NCBI GenBank assembly: GCA_009841145.1
Contig: VXMJ01000010.1
Location: 1 to 45,418, forward strand
Source of the DNA: Caldilineaceae bacterium SB0661_bin_34
GTDB lineage: Bacteria; Chloroflexota; Anaerolineae; Caldilineales; Caldilineaceae
Direction: 5' to 3'
Length of the DNA stretch: 45,418 bases
Shown here piece after piece: positions 1-10,500 of this stretch; positions within the stretch are counted from its first letter, which is position 1; every line of letters begins with the position of its first letter. Made by a program: the position numbers and the translations under genes. The notes under the pieces are model-generated. The model searched no databases. It was not told the origin of the DNA and saw only the letters and a list, made by a program, of their open reading frames with translations.

Positions 1-361
1 TTAGATTGCTTTTTTCCTCGTGGGCGTGCATATTTTTAAAACCTCCTGCCGGTGGGGGGGGGGGGGAATTTTGGGGGCGCATAGTTTCCCGTACCACGAA
101 GCGGACGGTGGCATGAGCGTGTACATGCCCACGCTCCACGATGCCCGTACAAGGCATCACCCTCCGGATTGGATTCGGTGCCAGTCGCCTTGGACCAAAC
201 GCAATGGTGGAATACTGATACCGAGCCGAGCATCCTAAATCAATTTCCCAGCACGGGATCACGGGAAACACCGCCCGGCTGCACCAAGATATTCTGTACC
301 AAGGTTGAGCCATCGGTGATTTGGCTCCACAGATCCCTTCGAAAAGCGGCTCTGTCCAGTT
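1..361. other. Non-coding stretch downstream of mcrC, with a poly-G tract
   Basis: No convincing gene is seen here. A run of 13 G residues lies at 54-66, and a 7-bp inverted repeat (GAGCGTG at 115-121, CACGCTC at 130-136) could form a small stem-loop. The open frames crossing the stretch show no family resemblance and look like chance frames of GC-rich DNA. The stretch lies 3' of the minus-strand mcrC stop, so the stem-loop might act in transcript ending, but there is no T-run to support that. Confidence 0.5.
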
Positions 362-1402
362 CTATTCGTCCCCATGCACCAACGCCCGCAGGTCCGTCTC
401 AATCTCTCTCCACTCCTGCGACAGATCGATCGAACACGCCCGGATCCGCCGCCTCACAAGCTCAAACCGGTAGTCGAATTTGCCATCCACCGCCGCATAC
501 AGGAGCATTCCCTCTGGCTCGGGATCGTGTGAAGGGTCCGCCGCAGACCAGTTGGTCACATAGGCGAAGATCTGATAGAGATGGTCCGAGTGCACCCGTT
601 TTTCACCGGACCGCGTGTTCAGTGGATTCTTGTAGAACTTGGTGTCGACGATGATCGTGCGTGCAGGTGACCGCAGCATGATGTCTGTATGCATGCGGGG
701 AAGATGCCGGCGGTCCGTCTCGCTTCCCTCCGTTCCGAACCAGTCGATCTGGGGCGCGCTCACCTCGTAGTGCGTCTCCCGTTTGCAAAATGCCTTCACA
801 AACTGCTGGAACACCAGACCCATCTGGTGCTCGTCCTCACGGAAGTCGCGGAACTGCGCCGTTCCTTCCTCTTCATTCACCAGAAGGTTCTCGTGAATGA
901 TGCGGCAGAGGTGCAGGAGCAAGCTGTAGAACCGGTTGTTGCGGTGAATCCGGACAGCGCGAAACAGGCTTGCGGTCAGGCGGACATGGGAGACCGCGTC
1001 CAGCTTCCGGTACAGGTGTTCGGTCCGCCGTTTTTCGTTCGGATCCAGAGCAGAGACCAAAGTCAGACCGTGCAGAGTCGCCTTGAGGATCCGGTTCTGA
1101 GGCACGTCATAGCTCAATTCGTCAAAGGCACAGTGCGTCTTGCCATTCAGCAGCAGGTTCCGTTGCACCGTGGTGGCGAGATCGAGCTTGCCCTTGAGGC
1201 CGCGTATGTCCTGGTGGGCGGTGAGATAGTCGCGATCGAGCCCGCGGGTGACGAGCCGTGCGACGCCATCGTTCAGAACTTTGGCAAACAGGTCGACCAA
1301 CCCACCGAACTCCTCGGATCCCACATCGATCGTCTCCCCTTCTCCGATGTGGTCCCAGGCGTAGCAGAGGAGATAGTAGATATTCCTGACAGGAATCTTC
1401 AC
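362..1402 (-). CDS. mcrC: McrC-type subunit of a McrBC type IV restriction system
   Basis: This 346-residue protein matches the McrC family, the endonuclease partner that associates with the McrB GTPase and cuts modified (typically 5-methylcytosine-containing) DNA. The N-terminal start MKIPVRNIYYLLCYAW is characteristic of McrC. The C-terminal half carries a PD-(D/E)XK nuclease core: Asp240 in HTDIML and, 13 residues on, Asp253-Thr-Lys255 in IIVDTKFYK. These give the metal-binding acid and D-x-K triad. The ATG overlaps the mcrB stop by four bases (ATGA), so translation is coupled and the two proteins are made together. The length is normal for the family and no defect is visible. The exact modification recognised cannot be read from the sequence. 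Confidence 0.93.
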   Translation of the reverse strand: MKIPVRNIYYLLCYAWDHIGEGETIDVGSEEFGGLVDLFAKVLNDGVARLVTRGLDRDYLTAHQDIRGLKGKLDLATTVQRNLLLNGKTHCAFDELSYDVPQNRILKATLHGLTLVSALDPNEKRRTEHLYRKLDAVSHVRLTASLFRAVRIHRNNRFYSLLLHLCRIIHENLLVNEEEGTAQFRDFREDEHQMGLVFQQFVKAFCKRETHYEVSAPQIDWFGTEGSETDRRHLPRMHTDIMLRSPARTIIVDTKFYKNPLNTRSGEKRVHSDHLYQIFAYVTNWSAADPSHDPEPEGMLLYAAVDGKFDYRFELVRRRIRACSIDLSQEWREIETDLRALVHGDE

Positions 1403-2841
1403 GCCAGCAATGCCCGAATCTCTCCGTCCACGTGATCGGCACGATCAAACCAGTATTCCCGAAGTAGCGGTTCGATCTCCTGCCGGACAATCGCCTGGTA
1501 CCAAGATTCGTCGAGTTCCTTGTCATCATCGCCCGGACAGAAGAAGCTGTGTCCAATCTCAAAGCCGGGACCGAGATTCCTGTGGTCCTCCCGAATCCTC
1601 TCATTCAGGGCCGAGAATCGGTCCACGATCCTGTCGACGAGAGCCCCGTCCACACCCTTGGTGTTGAGGTAATTTTCGAACTGGTCGGTTCCGAAGGCTG
1701 GCTTAAGGCGTTGGAACGCGAATCTCCGTCGAAGCGCGTAGTCCACCATCGCCAGTGACCGGTCGGCCGTGTTCATCATGCCGATAAGGTAGAGATTGGC
1801 CGGAACATGGAAGGACTCGGACTCGGACGAATAGGTTAGCGGCACGGCGTATTCCGGATCCCGTTTGTCGGCCTCGATGAGCATCAGCAGCTCTCCGAAG
1901 ATCTTGCTGAGGTTCCCGCGGTTCACCTCATCAATGATGAACACGTAGCGTTGGTCGGCGTTGGCTGCCGCCTCGCGGCAAAACGACAGGAACACCCCAT
2001 CGCGTCTCTCGAATCCCCCTTCTTCGCTCGGACGGTACCCCTGGATGAAATCTTCGTACGCATAGCTCTGATGGAACTGGACCATACTCACCTTCTCAGG
2101 GTCCTTATGTCCGATCATCCGATAGGCTAGGCGCTTGGCAATGTAGGTCTTTCCGACCCCGGGAGGCCCTTCGAGGACGATATTTTTCTTGCGTTCCAGA
2201 GCATCAATGATGTGATCGAAGTCCTTGCCGGAAACAAATAGTTCCTCCAAGGCCTCCTCCCGAGTGTACGGCTGGGGTTGTGAGACCGGTTGGTGATCTG
2301 CGTCCATGAGCCGGAAAGCGAGCCGGAGCCACGAATCCCACCCGGAAGGCTGGCAATGGGTGAGAGTCTTGGTCGTGACGCCATCCAAGTTGCTGTGTCG
2401 CCAGCGTCCAGTCTTCTCCCACCTGACCCGACGTACGTGTCGCATGGTTGGACGGCCATGGTCATAACTGTAATCAGATTCGATGGCCCCGTAACCCAAC
2501 AGTACCGTGCGTCCCGTCTTGACCACCACATGGTCTCCGGGTTGCAATTCGCGGACGAACTGGTAGCAAGCAAGGGAGCTGGGGAACGGATTCGGCCTGT
2601 CGAGGACTTCACGAAGTCGTTCGTGGATGTCCTCTTTGCTATCGAACGCTCGGAGATCACCGAGTTCATCCCACCCAATAGCGATGATCCCCTTCTCCCG
2701 GAACTCGCCCCAGTGTCGCGCACCTGGACCCGGTGCGAGCAGCCACACCCGAGCCGACCCAAATCGTTCCCGATACCACTGCTCATCACTTCCCGGAGAC
2801 GGTATGTCGTCTCCAGATTCTGTGTTTTCCAGTTTGTCCAT
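1399..2841 (-). CDS. mcrB: McrB-type AAA+ GTPase of a McrBC restriction system
   Basis: This 480-residue AAA+ motor is of the McrB type. McrB proteins use GTP to translocate DNA and activate the McrC nuclease. Residues ~30-150 form an N-terminal domain with the WLLAPG...W.EF...GIIAIGWDELGDL pattern, typical of EVE/PUA-like modified-base readers in diverged McrB proteins; it replaces the E. coli-type DNA-binding domain. Walker A is GPPGVGKT (225-232), Walker B is FIIDEVNRG (301-309), and the McrB-specific MNTADRS element is at 356-362, followed by the ALRRRF arginine-finger region. The gene is first in a two-gene operon and overlaps mcrC by four bases. The domain set looks complete and functional. 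The specificity of the reader domain is inferred only from family resemblance. Confidence 0.93.
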   Translation of the reverse strand: MDKLENTESGDDIPSPGSDEQWYRERFGSARVWLLAPGPGARHWGEFREKGIIAIGWDELGDLRAFDSKEDIHERLREVLDRPNPFPSSLACYQFVRELQPGDHVVVKTGRTVLLGYGAIESDYSYDHGRPTMRHVRRVRWEKTGRWRHSNLDGVTTKTLTHCQPSGWDSWLRLAFRLMDADHQPVSQPQPYTREEALEELFVSGKDFDHIIDALERKKNIVLEGPPGVGKTYIAKRLAYRMIGHKDPEKVSMVQFHQSYAYEDFIQGYRPSEEGGFERRDGVFLSFCREAAANADQRYVFIIDEVNRGNLSKIFGELLMLIEADKRDPEYAVPLTYSSESESFHVPANLYLIGMMNTADRSLAMVDYALRRRFAFQRLKPAFGTDQFENYLNTKGVDGALVDRIVDRFSALNERIREDHRNLGPGFEIGHSFFCPGDDDKELDESWYQAIVRQEIEPLLREYWFDRADHVDGEIRALLA

Positions 2842-3022
2842 GCGAAATGCTTAGTCGTGTATATGGTCCCCTTCGATCATGGGCAACCTCAAACCTGTAG
2901 GTAAACGCCAACCCCCTGCCCGGCCTAGTCAATCGGTTTCATCCTGCAGCCAAAGGCGCACCCCAACTCACCGAATCCGGGTTTCGGATATCGACTCGCT
3001 GTAGGAGTTGGAGCCGCAAGCG
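2842..3022. other. Short intergenic region upstream of mcrB
   Basis: These 181 bases separate the mcrB start from the stop of the S9 peptidase gene. Both flanking genes are on the minus strand. The stretch must hold the mcrBC promoter unless mcrBC is read through from the peptidase gene. I see no strong -35/-10 pair or hairpin terminator. Confidence 0.4.
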
Positions 3023-4981
3023 TCAGCCGCCCCCAGAGCCCATGTCGATGTCCAGGTCCGGAAGCTTCTCCGCCGGTTCATAGCCGAAAAACCGCGCCAG
3101 GAAACTGGTCTCGGCCTGCAGGGACCGGACAATGTTCTCGGCCTTGCGGAATCCGTGCTGTTCCCCTGCGAACAACAGATAGGCCACCGGAACGCCCCGG
3201 GTGCGCAAGGCATCAACCATCATCTCGGCCTGGTTGGGCAGCACGATCTTGTCCTCATCCCCTTGCAGGAAGAGCACGGGGCAGGTGATGCCTTCGGCTC
3301 CGGTCAGAGGCGACCGCTCCTCGTAGATGTGCGCCTCCTCCGGGTATCTGCCCACTAGCGAATCCAGGTATCGGGACTCGAACTTGTGGGTCTCCCGGGC
3401 CAAGGCACCGAGGTCGCTGACCCCGAAGTAGCTAATCCCGACATGGAACCGGTCGGTGAAGGCTAGGCAAGCCAGCGTGGTGAAGCCGCCCGCGCTGCCA
3501 CCGGAAATCGACAACCGCTGACCATCGGCCAGCCCCTGTTCCACCAGATGGGTGGCTGCATTGGAGCAATCCTGGACGTCCACCAGGCCCCAGGTCCCGT
3601 TCAGGCGCCGGCGATAGGCCGTTCCATAGCCGGTGCTGCCGCCATAGTTGACATCCACCACCGCGAAGCCGCGGCTGGTCCAGTACTGGATCTGCAAATC
3701 CAGGTTGTTACCGGTCTGGGAGGTGGGGCCGCCATGGCTCTTGACCCTGAGCGGCGGCAGTTCACTTTCGGCAACTTCGTATTCGGGATTGGCCGGCGGA
3801 TAGTACCAAGCATGAGCCGTCTGACCGCCTTCCGTTTCGAACTCGACGGCCTGTGGCATCGAGTAGTACGCCGGGTCTACGTCAACTTCGTTCGATGTCC
3901 TGAGTTCCCGAACCTCCCGACTCGCCAGATCCAGAAGCACCAGCGTGGGGAAATGGGTGGGGCTGGCCGCCAGGAACAGACCGTGGCGTTCGTTGGCCGA
4001 CAGGGAGGAAAACGACGAGTAGGGCGTGTCCACGGGATCTAGTTCCCCGGTGTCCAGGTCCAGAATCCCCAAGTTGCCGCCCGAGGCACCCGACCAGGTG
4101 CACAGGATGTGCGTCCGGTCGATGAACGCGTACTTCGACAAGCCAAACACCCACTGCGGAGCCCCGAACTCGGCTTCCATCGGACACACGTTGGTCGGAG
4201 CCTCGGCATCCATGCGGTACAGGTTCCACCAGCCGTCCGGATCCGCCACGCAAAACAATTCGTTGTCGGGAGACCAGGCCGGCTGGAAGATGGACACGCC
4301 GGATTCGGCCCAGACCAGTTCCGGCTGTACCGCCTCCCCGAACTCGTCGAGATCCGTCATCCACAACTCGGTTTCGTCCCACGGCATGTCCGGATGGTTC
4401 CAGGCCAGCCAGGCCAACTTGGTTCCATCCCGGCTGAGAACGGGGGAGGAATAGAAGTCGTGGCCCTGAGCCATGACGACCACCGAGCCGCGCGCTTCCG
4501 TGTCCACCATCACCAGCGTGTTCGAACACTCCTGGTTGGGCACGGAGTGGTCCTCGCGGACCGCGTACACGCGCCCGGTGGACCGGTTCACCGCAAAGTC
4601 CGCGTATCGGCACTGGTTCGGCGGCAGGAACTGTTCGATGCGCCGCCGACCCGACGAGCGCCACGTGTACAGGCAATCGTCGGCGAAGTTGCTGAACAGC
4701 ACCTTGCCATCCAGAACCCCGTAGGGATTGCCGCCGTACTCGTGCACCTTGGTGCGTACGCTGTACTGCCCCGACACCAAATCCCGCGGCCGCTGCCCAA
4801 TGGTCTGGCGCACCAGGGCATAGCGCCCCTCGTTGCCGGGCCGCATCTCCACCCAGTAGACATCGTCGTCCACCAGCTTGGGATCGTAGATCGATATGGA
4901 CTTCGAAGTCAGCAGTTCCGCCGTTATCGGAGACTGCCAGGATCCACATGGTGCTCGTTTGGGCATAAGTTCCCCGTTCAA
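3023..4981 (-). CDS. S9 family (prolyl oligopeptidase-type) serine peptidase
   Basis: This 652-residue protein resembles dipeptidyl/acylaminoacyl peptidases of family S9. These cleave short peptides through an alpha/beta-hydrolase domain capped by a seven-bladed beta-propeller. The N-terminal ~380 residues have repeated propeller-type strands (for example TKLAWLAWNHPDMPWDETELW). The C-terminal domain has the catalytic triad: nucleophile Ser496 in GGSAGG, Asp577 in GDEDKIV, His609 in GEQHGF. No signal peptide is visible, which suggests a cytoplasmic enzyme. The first ATG is used here; an internal Met six codons in (MPKRAP) is an alternative. The gene begins 30 bases after the stop of the solute-binding-protein gene on the same strand, so the two are probably co-transcribed. 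This suggests, but does not prove, that the peptidase processes what the binding protein captures. Confidence 0.9.
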   Translation of the reverse strand: MNGELMPKRAPCGSWQSPITAELLTSKSISIYDPKLVDDDVYWVEMRPGNEGRYALVRQTIGQRPRDLVSGQYSVRTKVHEYGGNPYGVLDGKVLFSNFADDCLYTWRSSGRRRIEQFLPPNQCRYADFAVNRSTGRVYAVREDHSVPNQECSNTLVMVDTEARGSVVVMAQGHDFYSSPVLSRDGTKLAWLAWNHPDMPWDETELWMTDLDEFGEAVQPELVWAESGVSIFQPAWSPDNELFCVADPDGWWNLYRMDAEAPTNVCPMEAEFGAPQWVFGLSKYAFIDRTHILCTWSGASGGNLGILDLDTGELDPVDTPYSSFSSLSANERHGLFLAASPTHFPTLVLLDLASREVRELRTSNEVDVDPAYYSMPQAVEFETEGGQTAHAWYYPPANPEYEVAESELPPLRVKSHGGPTSQTGNNLDLQIQYWTSRGFAVVDVNYGGSTGYGTAYRRRLNGTWGLVDVQDCSNAATHLVEQGLADGQRLSISGGSAGGFTTLACLAFTDRFHVGISYFGVSDLGALARETHKFESRYLDSLVGRYPEEAHIYEERSPLTGAEGITCPVLFLQGDEDKIVLPNQAEMMVDALRTRGVPVAYLLFAGEQHGFRKAENIVRSLQAETSFLARFFGYEPAEKLPDLDIDMGSGGG

Positions 4982-5011
4982 TTGGTGCTACGGACAAGGT
5001 TTGGCAGCGGT

Positions 5012-6364
5012 TCAACCACCGGCGGCACCGCGCACAGCGCGCGCTTCCTGGGCCGCGGTGACCAAGGCATCCTGGGCAGGCACGTAACCGGCCGGGTCCA
5101 GTGCCTCCTCCATCCAACTGCTGACGACCGCCAGTTCCTGGGCGAACGTTGTACTGGGACGCAGCGGCACCGATGCGCGCACCGTGTCCATGGCGGTGCG
5201 CTGCCAATCGTACTTCGCATCGGCCATCAGGTCGTGTTCGTAGACGTAGCGATAGGCCGGCTTGGGCGCGACATCGGCAATCCGCCGCTGCAGGGCAATA
5301 TTGTCCGGACCCAGCCACCAAACCCCGAAGGCCGCCGCGCCCTCAATGTTGCGAGCCCCGCGCGCCAGTCCCATGCAATTCGCCCAGAACGGCGTTCCGG
5401 CCTTGGCCGAGTCCCGCCCGAGTCGCATGTTGGCACCTGTGGTGGCGAAACCGGCATTTCCCGCACCCTGAAAGGTGTTGGCCACCGCACCGTGCAGATC
5501 CACTGATGTCATGATGGCGGTCCGGCCCTGCATCCACATCCCGAAACCCCGTTCGTTTTCCGGCATCAGATCCGACAGGACCATATCCTGGAGCCAAGTG
5601 AGCGCCAGCAGCGCCACCTCGCCATCCCACTTGATGTGGTCATCCGAGGTATAGGGATTCTCCTCCCCACTCCAAATCATGGCCACCAGATCCGACAGGG
5701 GGCTGAAGGCCCGGTCGAACGGAATCAGCGACGACGACTGCTTGATCGCCTGGGCGGCCAGCATCGTGTCGGCCCAGGTGACCGGGGCCTCGGTTACGCC
5801 GGCCGCCTCCAGTGGGGCGTTCAGCCAGGCCAAGGCGATCGAACTGACATTGATCGGCAGCCCCATCTGCTGTCCGCGGGCCCGCGCAGCCTCCCGCACC
5901 GGCAGGTCCATGCCTTCCATGATCCGGTCCGCACCGGGGAGACCGCCTTCTTCCAGATGGGCGTCCCAGGGCTGGATAAGTTCAAAGTCGAGCCAGTTCT
6001 GGGTCTCGGTGGGCATGGGAATGGGCAGGATGCCGTCGTAGGCGCCGGATCCGTCCGCAGCAGCTTGGCTGGCTTGGTTGAACAGTCCGTCCAAGTCGCT
6101 TTCGTGCACCACCAGTGGCCAATAGGGGTAGGCTTCGGACCAAGGTCCCTCTATCGTCTCGAACTCCAGGAGAAACAGGTATTCCTCGGCCACCAGTAGG
6201 TTGAGATCCTTGATCTCAGGCGTGGGTTCCGGGCGACTGAGGAAACCGGGCCGACGGCAGGCTGCCACCGCGGCTGCCGTGCCAGCCGCGCCCAGGAGCC
6301 TGAGCACTGAACGGCGACTTAAAGCCGTTGCCTCGGAAAGTCGAGTTGGGGTCACGAGTAGCAT
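5012..6364 (-). CDS. Tat-exported lipoprotein, extracellular solute-binding protein (family 1-like)
   Basis: This protein of about 450 residues resembles ABC-importer solute-binding proteins. The N-terminus has a twin-arginine element (LSRRSVLRLLG), a hydrophobic stretch rich in Ala, and a lipobox-like AAVAAC. This predicts Tat export and lipid anchoring at Cys. The frame is open upstream to 6568, but the Met at 6364 puts the signal sequence at the very N-terminus, so that start is preferred. Motifs typical of family-1 binding proteins include the GMWMQGRTAIMTSVDLHG region and the C-terminal AFGVWWLGPDNI helix. No permease or ATPase is adjacent. The next gene downstream is the S9 peptidase, 30 bases away. 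The ligand is unknown. It may serve a transporter elsewhere or act as a receptor. Confidence 0.8.
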   Translation of the reverse strand: MLLVTPTRLSEATALSRRSVLRLLGAAGTAAAVAACRRPGFLSRPEPTPEIKDLNLLVAEEYLFLLEFETIEGPWSEAYPYWPLVVHESDLDGLFNQASQAAADGSGAYDGILPIPMPTETQNWLDFELIQPWDAHLEEGGLPGADRIMEGMDLPVREAARARGQQMGLPINVSSIALAWLNAPLEAAGVTEAPVTWADTMLAAQAIKQSSSLIPFDRAFSPLSDLVAMIWSGEENPYTSDDHIKWDGEVALLALTWLQDMVLSDLMPENERGFGMWMQGRTAIMTSVDLHGAVANTFQGAGNAGFATTGANMRLGRDSAKAGTPFWANCMGLARGARNIEGAAAFGVWWLGPDNIALQRRIADVAPKPAYRYVYEHDLMADAKYDWQRTAMDTVRASVPLRPSTTFAQELAVVSSWMEEALDPAGYVPAQDALVTAAQEARAVRGAAGG

Positions 6365-6587
6365 TTCCAATATGGCATGGGAATCGCCATTGCACAAAGG
6401 GGTGCGCAGCAAACCGCCGAAGTCCAAGTCCTTGTTTGGCCCGAATTCTACAGAATGGCGCTCGTGCCATGGCCCGTGCCTGCTTCGGTCCTGTCGCGCA
6501 TACTCCGCTCCCGAAGTCAAATTTTCTGTGGACCGTCCCGGACGGGCGTCCGCCGTCCCCATGAACATTGGTTGGACAACACAACCT

Positions 6588-6593
6588 TATAAT
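6588..6593 (+). promoter_or_regulatory. Candidate -10 box (TATAAT) for the phosphatase gene
   Basis: A perfect TATAAT lies 42 bases upstream of the preferred ATG at 6636, giving a leader of about 35 bases. The best -35-like TTGGTT at 6568-6573 leaves only a 14-base spacer, so the promoter is uncertain. It sits in the divergent gap with the minus-strand binding-protein gene. Confidence 0.4.
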
Positions 6594-6635
6594 GCGGCAG
6601 CCACGGTTCCCGCACGTCCCCCATCTTGCCTGTCC

Positions 6636-7508
6636 ATGCCCATTGCCAATCCCATGCCGAAAGGTGCCTGGTTGCACCACGAAACCGACACCGTTCTCGG
6701 GATTCTGGGAACTGCCGGCGACATAGTGTCCGGGTACTTTGCGAAGGACACGGACGTGGCGTTCAAGAACATCGACGAACCCGTGACCGCAGCGGACCGG
6801 GAGTGCAGCGCGTTCATTACCTCCAGTCTCAGGAATGTCTTTCCGGACGACGGAATCCTCTCGGAAGAAGAGCCCGACACGACCGTACGGTTGAGCAAGG
6901 AGCGGGTTTGGATCATTGATCCCCTCGACGGCACACAGGAATTCGTGATTGGCCTTCCGCAGTTCGTGATCATGGTGGGACTGGCAATCCATGGGAAGCC
7001 ATGCTTGGGCATCGTCTTGCAACCAACCTCGGGCCTGGTGTACATCGGGATTCCGGGCATGGGCGCCTGGGTTCACCGGAACGGTTGCACGCTTCCGGCC
7101 CGTGCCGGCCACCGGAATGAACTGTCCCGCATGCGGGCGGCGGTGTCGCGCAGCCACCTGACCGCATTGATGGAGACCTGTCTCGATGATGCCGGATTCG
7201 CGGAGCGCACGCGCATCGGCAGCGCCGGCCTCAAAGCGGGCTTGGTGGCCGAAGACCAGGCGGACTGCTGGTTCCACGCATCCATTGGCCTCAAGGAGTG
7301 GGACGTCTGCGCACCCCACGCCATTCTGGAGGCCGCAGGTGCCACCGTGACCGACTGCTGGGGCCGCGACCGCAGATACAATCAAGCCGACTACCACCTG
7401 CGCCATGGCGTGATTGCCTCCAACGGCCGTCGGCATGCGCAGTTGATTGACCACATCAGCCGCGTGTGTGCCAACCATGGTTTCCATGGAGACAATGGAT
7501 TTGCCTAA
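6636..7508 (+). CDS. Inositol monophosphatase family protein (IMPase / CysQ-like)
   Basis: This 290-residue protein has the signature of the lithium-sensitive Mg-dependent phosphatase family (inositol monophosphatase, fructose-1,6-bisphosphatase, CysQ nucleotidase). Visible motifs are SEEEPD, the metal-binding WIIDPLDGTQEFV, and the C-terminal WDVCAPHAILEAAGA motif. The substrate cannot be fixed. The gap between the SEEEP and IDPLDGT motifs and the short C-terminus fit 3'(2'),5'-bisphosphate nucleotidase or inositol-phosphate activity equally well. The frame is open to 6201 but overlaps the divergent gene there. The ATG at 6636 lies just downstream of a TATAAT box and matches family length; 6561 and 6654 are alternatives. 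The gene ends 39 bases before the large amidase-repeat gene and may lead its operon. Confidence 0.88.
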   Translation: MPIANPMPKGAWLHHETDTVLGILGTAGDIVSGYFAKDTDVAFKNIDEPVTAADRECSAFITSSLRNVFPDDGILSEEEPDTTVRLSKERVWIIDPLDGTQEFVIGLPQFVIMVGLAIHGKPCLGIVLQPTSGLVYIGIPGMGAWVHRNGCTLPARAGHRNELSRMRAAVSRSHLTALMETCLDDAGFAERTRIGSAGLKAGLVAEDQADCWFHASIGLKEWDVCAPHAILEAAGATVTDCWGRDRRYNQADYHLRHGVIASNGRRHAQLIDHISRVCANHGFHGDNGFA

Positions 7509-7547
7509 GGCTTTCGCGGAGCCTGCCGACCAAACCAGCGGACTTCA

Positions 7548-10500
7548 GTGAACCGTTCACCCGGATGGCCCAACCTGTTGGGCCTGGTCGATCCCGATCC
7601 CCAGGACCCGGGCGGACTGCAAACCGCTTTGGGCCACCCGCCCGGCTGGGCGGTATTCCAGCGCAGCCTGTCCAGCGATGCCACCGTGTACCGGAGCGAC
7701 GACTGGACCGGGCTGTCGGACGCGGGCACGGCCGTCATCTGTTGCCTTGAGTGGGAGCCCGGCCCAGGCGGCACAGTTCCCGGTTTCGTACACTTGCCTG
7801 CCTTTGCCAGCCGCTGCCGCGAATATGTGCAGGGATCGCGGGGATGCCACATCTGGGTTGTGGGCGACGAACCCAACCGGTCAAGCCAATGGCCAGGGGC
7901 CGCGGCCGATCCGCATCCCGATGCTGAAGGCACGTTGGAAGTGCTGCCACCCCGCTACTTGCCCAACCGATACTCCCAACTGACCGGTCACGGCACCTCC
8001 ACAACCACTTCCGACACACAGCCGATCACTCCTGCACAGTATGCAGAATGCCTGAAACAGGCCGGGGCTGCAATCAGATCGGTGCCGGACCACGAGGACG
8101 ACTTGATCCTGTGTGCGGCCATGGCTCCCTGGAACACCGACTTTCGGGACCCGGACAATCCCAGCGGCGACTGGATCGGCTACTTCGAGACGGTCTGCGC
8201 GGCCTTGGGCGCGGACGATCTCCAGGGATTTGCGCTGCACGCGGCCACGTCCGGATCCGACCTTGGCGAAATTACAACCGAGGAGCGTCTGGCCTTTCCC
8301 TTTGCCAGCCGCAGGCGCGGCTTCCGGGCCTACCTAGACTTCATCCATGCCATCCCACCAAGGTTCCACCACCTGCCGGTGTTCATCACCGAGGTGTCGC
8401 GGCTAGAGCCCTGGAGCAACGACAACAACGGTTGGACCGGGGCCGCCGTGGCGGACATCCAATCCCACAACCGGACACGCATCCAAAATCCGGTGCGGTG
8501 CGCGGCCCTGTACACCTGGAACAGCGAGTCGCCGTGGACGCTGCGGAACAAACCCCTGCTTGCGACGGACATCGCCCGCTCCATCGCCACGCTCGAAGTA
8601 CGCCGGTACCAGGACTCCCTGCTGCCGGTCGCGTGGACCCGCGTCGAGGTCCCGGCAAGGGTGGAGCCGGACCGACCTCTGACAGCAAATCTGGCCTTTG
8701 AAAACGCCGGTACGGAACCCCTGACTGCCAGCGGAGACGCGCCGGTGCGCATTAGCTGCATGCTGGGCAGTACGGATCCGGTGTCCGGCGGCTGTGTCGT
8801 CGAAACGGACCAACGCTTCCCATTGCCAAGGGACATCGATGCCGGGCACGGATGTGAAGTGTCCATCGAGCTGAAGGCTCCCGAAGCCACCACCGATATC
8901 ACCCTTTTCATCGGCATCGTTCCAGCAGGGTTTCTCTGGTCGGCTGCGGTAGTTGATGACGCCATACAGGTTCCCTTGCGCCAGGCACCGAAGGAAGAGG
9001 TCGAACCGGAGGAAACGACGGCTGCAGACACCACCGACCACGGCGCGGGAGAGACCGATGCAGCACCAGTGGCCGATTCCCCGGCCGCATTGGAGAATGC
9101 GGAGAAACCAACCCGCGAGCACGAGGGAGAGCCGCTTCCATCCCTCGAAAAAACCGCTGCCGCGCCGGAAACGGATATTGTTCCCGAAGATCAGGGGGCT
9201 TCGGAGCCGGCAGAGTTTACGGAAACTGGGCAGGAGAAACCGCCGGACCCTATTTCGGAAGGCCCGGAACCCGAAGTCCGTACCCCCCCTGCCATCATCG
9301 ATCTGAGTGCCTTTTTCCGCCGTTCGTCCGAGAGCTCCGCGAAACGTGACTTGGCGGACATCACCAGGGTCGTATTTGTCGAGTCCCGCTTCGCCGGGGA
9401 TCCACCCATCAGCGAGATCACCGACCGTTTCACCAAGCAAGGCTACAAGCAGGTTCCGCTGCACTTCCTGATTACCGAACCAAACTGTGCCTACCAGATC
9501 CACAAAGCGGAGCACAACCCAATCCCATACGCTGCCAACCTGGCATCCGCCGTCGTGCTGAGCTTGCCCAAGGTACAGGGCGATACCCATGGCTGGCTGT
9601 CGCGGTTCGACGAACTGGCCGACACGATGTTCGAGGTGCTGGCCACGATCTTCAACGGCCATCCGCCACCCGAACTCGAGGTGGGCGTGGACACTCTGGA
9701 CGGGGACCTGGAATTCAGGTCCGGTGCCGGCGACCACTTGGAGGACATTTGCCTGCTGTTGTCGAGCCGTTGGGCGGACGGCGTGGACAGTCCCGTTTCC
9801 CTGACGTTCGTTCCGGTTATCCTGCCATTGGAAGGTTCGCCCCCCATAGCCCGGGAACCGGATCCGGAGGAGACAAGCTCCGAAATGGACTCGGAGATGC
9901 CGGACGCCGACACGATGCCATGGGAACACGCCGGGTTGGCCCCGGGGCCCGGACCCGAGACCTCAGTCGAGAGCCGCCAGGACACGATGCCAGGCCCGAT
10001 GGAACCGGACATCACCGGAAAAGCCACCCCGGCTGAAACAGCTGCCGCCGGTATGGAGCCGGTCCTGACCTTCGACGACGACTCGGGGTTTGTCCAGCTG
10101 GAACTGGACTCCGCCCGTTGGCTGAACCTACGCTTCTCCCATCTGCAGGCCACTTCGGTTTGCCTCTGGGTTTCCGGTGAAGACGGTACATTGCCCCTGG
10201 CACAGTTCCGACGGATTCATGACATGGCTGCCTCTGAGGTGTACTGTCACTACGTGGTTGAACCGTCGGGCCGCATCCTGGACACCGGCCGGCCCGCGGC
10301 CGCGCGCGAGCACTTGCCTCCCAAGTACAAAGATGCGATCCACATCTGCCTGCGGGGACGCGGGCCGCATCCCCAACGGGACTTGGATCAGCTGAACGCC
10401 TGCAACAGTCTCCTGGTGGAACTGCTGCATAGTCCGGCCATCGCGGACCGACGGCAGACCATTGGCGGAAACCTGGCCGATGTCCTGCTCGTCGGAAGCA

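Noticed and set aside
3882..5506. Long open frames antisense or out of frame to the S9 peptidase and the neighbouring binding protein
   Set aside because: They mirror real, well-conserved genes in GC-rich DNA and show no family pattern, so they are chance frames.
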